Source: Sphingomonas sp. CBMAI 2297
GTDB lineage: Bacteria > Pseudomonadota > Alphaproteobacteria > Sphingomonadales > Sphingomonadaceae
DNA: 64,000 nucleotides
Assembly (NCBI RefSeq): GCF_029870595.1
Contig: NZ_JAPDIR010000005.1
Coordinates: 186,001 to 250,000 of the forward strand
Direction: 5' to 3'
Every line of letters begins with the position of its first letter. Position 1 is the stretch's first letter. A model generated the notes under the pieces. It searched no databases. It saw only the letters and a list, made by a program, of their open reading frames with translations, and was not told the DNA's origin. Made by a program: the position numbers and the translations under genes. Shown here piece after piece: positions 60,856 through 64,000 of the stretch.

Positions 60856-63188
60856 CGCGCGATCCCAAGGTCGTCGCGCGCGAAGCACCCGCCGGACGGC
60901 ATCTGCCCTATGCGCGCCATGTCGACGATCACACCGTCGAGACGCGCGACGGCATGCTGCTCCAGGTCGTCCATCTGCGCGGCCTGCTCTTCGAGACGGC
61001 GGACACCGAGGAGCTGAACTATCGCAAGCGGCTGCGCGACGCGATGCTGCAGTCGATCGGCTCCTCGCGCTTCGCCGTCTATTATCATGTGGTGCGCCGC
61101 GCGATCGAGCCCGAGCTCGAAGCCACGTTCCCCGATGCCTTCTCGGCCCGGCTCGACGCGGCCTGGCGCGCGCGGCTGGCGGAGCGCCGGCTCTATACCA
61201 ACGACCTGTTCCTCACCCTGATCCGCCGCCCGCTCCAGGGCCGGATGGGCCTCCTCGATCGCCTGCGCGGCAGCCCGGCAGCGGCCAATAGCGCGCATGA
61301 TCTGCGCGCGCTCGACACCGCCCGCGAGGCATTGACCGCCGCGCTCGGCAGCTACGAGCCGCGGCTGCTCTCGGTCTACCCGACGCCGCAGGGCAATTGC
61401 TCGGAGCCGCTCGAATTCCTGTCCTCGCTCTACAATGGCGAGGTTCGGCCCGTGCTGCTGCCGATGCAGGATGCCGGCGCCTATCTGCCCTATCGCCGGA
61501 TCAGCTTCGGCCAGGAGGCGATCGAGCTCGGCGCCGCCGGCCCCAGTCCGCGCAGCTTCGCGGCGATCGTCTCGATCAAGGACTATCCGGGCCAATCGGC
61601 GCCGGGCATGCTCGACGAGCTGCTTCGCCTGCCCTTCGAGATCACGATCGCGCAGAGCTTCGGCTTCGTCGAGCGCCAGGCGGCGCTGTCGCGGATGAAC
61701 CTGGCGCTCCGGCGGATGCGCTCGGCCGAGGACGAGGCGGTCAGCCTGCGCGCCGACCTGTCCAGCGCCAAGGACGACGTCGCCGCGGGGCGCGCCGGCT
61801 TTGGCGAGCACCACATGACGATCGCGATCCGCGGGCAGACGCTGGCGGAAGTCGATCGGGGCGTGGCCGAGGTGCAGGCGACGCTGGCCGATCTCGGCAT
61901 CATCGCGGTGCGCGAGGAGATCGCGCTCGAACCCGCCTTCTGGGCCCAGTTTCCCGGGAACTTCAAGTATATCGCCCGGCGCGGGCTGATCTCCACCGCC
62001 AATTTCGCCGGCTTCGCCAACGGCCACAACCTGCCCCAGGGCAAGGCGGCGGGAAACCATTGGGGCGATGCGGTGACTCTGCTCGAGACCACCGCCGCGG
62101 GCCCCTATCACTTCAATTTCCACCATGGCGATCTCGGCAACTTCACCGTGATCGGCCCCTCGGGCTCGGGCAAGACGGTGGTGCTCAACTTCCTGCTCGC
62201 GCAGAGCCGCAAGTTCGAGCCCCGCATCATCTTCTTCGACAAGGATCGCGGCGCGGAGCCCTTTCTGCGCGCGATCGGCGGGCGCTACGACCTGCTGCGC
62301 CCCGGCGCGCCCTCGGGCCTCAATCCGCTGCAGATGGAGGACGATCCGGCCAACCGCCAGTTCCTGATCGACTGGGTGGCGCTGCTGGCCGGCGGCGCGG
62401 ACATCGACGAGCTCGCCCAGATCAAGGACGCGATCGACGCCAATTTCGGCCAGCCGCGCGAGCAGCGCCGGCTGCGCCACCTGGTCGAGCTGTTCCGGGG
62501 CAGCCACCGCCCGCACGGCGCCGACCTGTGGGCGCGGCTGCGCGCCTGGTGGGGCGGCGGCGAACGGGCCTGGCTGTTCGACAATGCCGAGGACCGGACC
62601 GACCTGACCGCCCAGACGGTCGGCTTCGACATGACCCAGATCCTCGACGATCCGGCAGTCCGCACGCCCGCCATGATGTATCTTTTCCACCGCGTGGAGG
62701 AACGGCTGGACGGCACGCCGGCGATCATCGTGGTCGACGAGGGCTGGAAGGCGCTCGACGACGATGTGTTCGTCCGCCGGATCAAGGACTGGGAGAAGAC
62801 GATCCGCAAGCGCAACGGCATCGTCGGCTTCGCGACCCAGAGCGCGCAGGATGCGCTGGAGAGCCGCATCGCGAGCGCGATCATCGAACAGGCGGCGACC
62901 CAGATCTTCATGGCCAACCCCAAGGCGCGCGCCAGCGACTATATGGAGGGCTTCGGGCTCACCGCGCACGAATATGAGCTGGTCCGCACCTTGCCCGACA
63001 ATGCGCACTGCTTCCTGATCAAGCATGGCAACGAGAGCGTCGTCGCGCGGCTCAACCTTGGCGGCGAGCGCGAGCTGCTCACCATCCTATCCGGCCGCGA
63101 GCGCACGGTGCGGCTGCTCGACCAGATCCGCGCCGAGCATGGCGAGGATCCGGCACAGTGGCTGCCTCGCCTGCTGGAGGTGGCATGA
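60834..63188 (+). CDS. virB4: Type IV secretion ATPase VirB4
   Basis: A 784-residue ATPase. The Walker A motif GPSGSGKT is at about residues 441-448 (FTVIGPSGSGKTVVLNFLL) and Walker B IIVVDEGWKAL near 632-642 with Asp635. The N-terminal CagE/TrbE/VirB4 domain precedes it. It powers pilus biogenesis and substrate translocation. Start at 60834 overlaps virB3; the stop overlaps virB6. Confidence 0.97.
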   Translation: MQLLPALTRDPKVVAREAPAGRHLPYARHVDDHTVETRDGMLLQVVHLRGLLFETADTEELNYRKRLRDAMLQSIGSSRFAVYYHVVRRAIEPELEATFPDAFSARLDAAWRARLAERRLYTNDLFLTLIRRPLQGRMGLLDRLRGSPAAANSAHDLRALDTAREALTAALGSYEPRLLSVYPTPQGNCSEPLEFLSSLYNGEVRPVLLPMQDAGAYLPYRRISFGQEAIELGAAGPSPRSFAAIVSIKDYPGQSAPGMLDELLRLPFEITIAQSFGFVERQAALSRMNLALRRMRSAEDEAVSLRADLSSAKDDVAAGRAGFGEHHMTIAIRGQTLAEVDRGVAEVQATLADLGIIAVREEIALEPAFWAQFPGNFKYIARRGLISTANFAGFANGHNLPQGKAAGNHWGDAVTLLETTAAGPYHFNFHHGDLGNFTVIGPSGSGKTVVLNFLLAQSRKFEPRIIFFDKDRGAEPFLRAIGGRYDLLRPGAPSGLNPLQMEDDPANRQFLIDWVALLAGGADIDELAQIKDAIDANFGQPREQRRLRHLVELFRGSHRPHGADLWARLRAWWGGGERAWLFDNAEDRTDLTAQTVGFDMTQILDDPAVRTPAMMYLFHRVEERLDGTPAIIVVDEGWKALDDDVFVRRIKDWEKTIRKRNGIVGFATQSAQDALESRIASAIIEQAATQIFMANPKARASDYMEGFGLTAHEYELVRTLPDNAHCFLIKHGNESVVARLNLGGERELLTILSGRERTVRLLDQIRAEHGEDPAQWLPRLLEVA

Positions 63189-64000
63189 ACACCTGCCCCG
63201 GCATCGCGGACGGCGCCTATCTGCAGAGCGTCCTGACCTTTGTCGACTGCCAGGCGCAGACGATCGGCGCCGCGGGCTATGCGGCGGCGGCGGCACCGGG
63301 CTCGCCGCTCTCGCTGCTGCTCACCGGGCTCGTCACCCTGTTCGTGGCGTTCTACGGCTATCGCCTGCTGTTCGGCGACACGCCCAATGTCCGCGAAGGC
63401 GTGCTCGCGCTGGTGAAGATCGGCATCGTGCTCGCGCTCGCCACGAGCTGGGGCGCCTATCGCACCCTGGCCTATGACGTGACGATGCACGGCCCGGCCG
63501 AGCTCGCCGCGAGTGCCGGCGCGCCCGCGGGAATACCGGGGGCGACGGGCGGGCTGGTCGAGCGGCTGCAACAGGTGGACGATGCCCTGATCGCGCTCAA
63601 CGCGCTGGGAACCGGCCCGAACAGCGCCGCTACCCGGACGCGAACCGATACCAATGGCCAGCCCGTCACCACCACCGAGGCGAATCCGGAACCCGCCAGC
63701 ATCGTCGGCCCCTTCGCGCTCGGCACCGCGCGGGTCACCTTCCTCACCGCGACGATCGCCGCCTATGCCTCGGTGCGGCTGGTTGCCGGCCTGCTGCTCG
63801 CGCTCGGGCCGCTCTTCATCGCGCTGCTGCTGTTCGAGGGCACCCGCAGCCTGTTCGAGGGCTGGGTGCGCGGGCTGGTGGCCGCGATCCTCGGCGCGGT
63901 GGCGGTGACGGTCCTGCTCGGCGTCGAGCTGGCGCTGCTCGAGCCCTGGCTCGCAACCCTGCTCTCCCGCCGCCAGGCCGGCTTGCCGATCGGCGGCGCG
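63185..64000 (+). CDS. virB6: VirB6/TrbL-type channel protein (partial, runs off the window)
   Basis: The first 272 codons are present. The start overlaps the virB4 stop. After CPGIADGAYLQSVLTFVDCQAQ come several membrane helices (LLLTGLVTLFVAFYGYRLLF; VREGVLALVKIGIVLALATSWGAY; VRLVAGLLLALGPLFIALLLFEG; GLVAAILGAVAVTVLLGVELALL). The block RLVAGLLLALGPLF is the conserved VirB6 core. VirB6 forms part of the inner-membrane pore. Confidence 0.88.
   Translation, partial: MNTCPGIADGAYLQSVLTFVDCQAQTIGAAGYAAAAAPGSPLSLLLTGLVTLFVAFYGYRLLFGDTPNVREGVLALVKIGIVLALATSWGAYRTLAYDVTMHGPAELAASAGAPAGIPGATGGLVERLQQVDDALIALNALGTGPNSAATRTRTDTNGQPVTTTEANPEPASIVGPFALGTARVTFLTATIAAYASVRLVAGLLLALGPLFIALLLFEGTRSLFEGWVRGLVAAILGAVAVTVLLGVELALLEPWLATLLSRRQAGLPIGGA

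Overview
The window is a GC-rich alphaproteobacterial chromosome segment, most likely from Sphingomonas or a close relative. The evidence is the large NAD-glutamate dehydrogenase, the short-form HisG, the infA-maf-RNase G-yacG-tRNA-Phe block, the cobS/cobT plus J-domain/BolA genes, several TonB receptors, and abundant intergenic inverted repeats. This is judged by eye; no database search was run.

Left edge (1-5.6 kb): the end of an integrative conjugative element. It holds a P-type conjugation tail (trbL end, trbF, trbG, trbI), a DUF2274 gene, an AlpA-like DNA-binding protein, a small tyrosine/dual-specificity phosphatase and a P4-type integrase. The integrase abuts the 3' end of tRNA-Leu(CAG), the probable attachment site. 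Chromosomal genes follow: tRNA-Thr(CGT), a PAS protein and NAD-glutamate dehydrogenase.

12.5-20.6 kb: an iron/flavin locus of two facing transcription units. One runs right: PepSY membrane protein, DUF2271 protein, DUF4198 protein, ApbE flavinyltransferase. The other runs left: Fiu-like TonB receptor, Sel1-repeat protein, PiuC hydroxylase. The DUF2271 protein carries an ApbE-type flavinylation motif (DGVTGAT), so a flavinylated periplasmic electron-transfer module serving iron uptake is the best reading. Similar Fur-like palindromes precede both units. This is the most interesting system in the window.

20.6-34.3 kb: a ribbon-helix-helix gene, cobT and cobS, later a J-domain protein and bolA. 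Between cobS and the J-domain gene lies a cassette of small-molecule and stress-type genes (HxlR regulator, DUF899, three VOC proteins, DoxX-like, two GSTs, DUF1428), bordered on both sides by inverted-repeat elements.

34.3-48.3 kb: mostly core genes. These are an alpha/beta hydrolase, DUF6157 and DUF2332 genes, hisG-hisD, nusB-thiL-hppA, an exported protein with 28-residue tandem repeats, infA-maf-RNase G-yacG (the first three starting with TTG) and tRNA-Phe.

48.3-59.9 kb: a 1130-residue fused lysophospholipid acyltransferase/acyl-ACP synthetase divergent from a TetR regulator, then a ROK regulator facing a TonB receptor - YdcF - S1/P1 nuclease operon with a convergent MFS transporter. This looks like an uncharacterised scavenging locus.

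60.2-64 kb: a second, VirB-type secretion system begins (virB2, virB3, virB4, virB6) and runs off the window.

Intergenic DNA carries many perfect or near-perfect 17-32 nt inverted repeat pairs, plus a separate conserved motif of about 29 bp found in four or five places. No CRISPR array, rRNA gene or insertion sequence was recognised.
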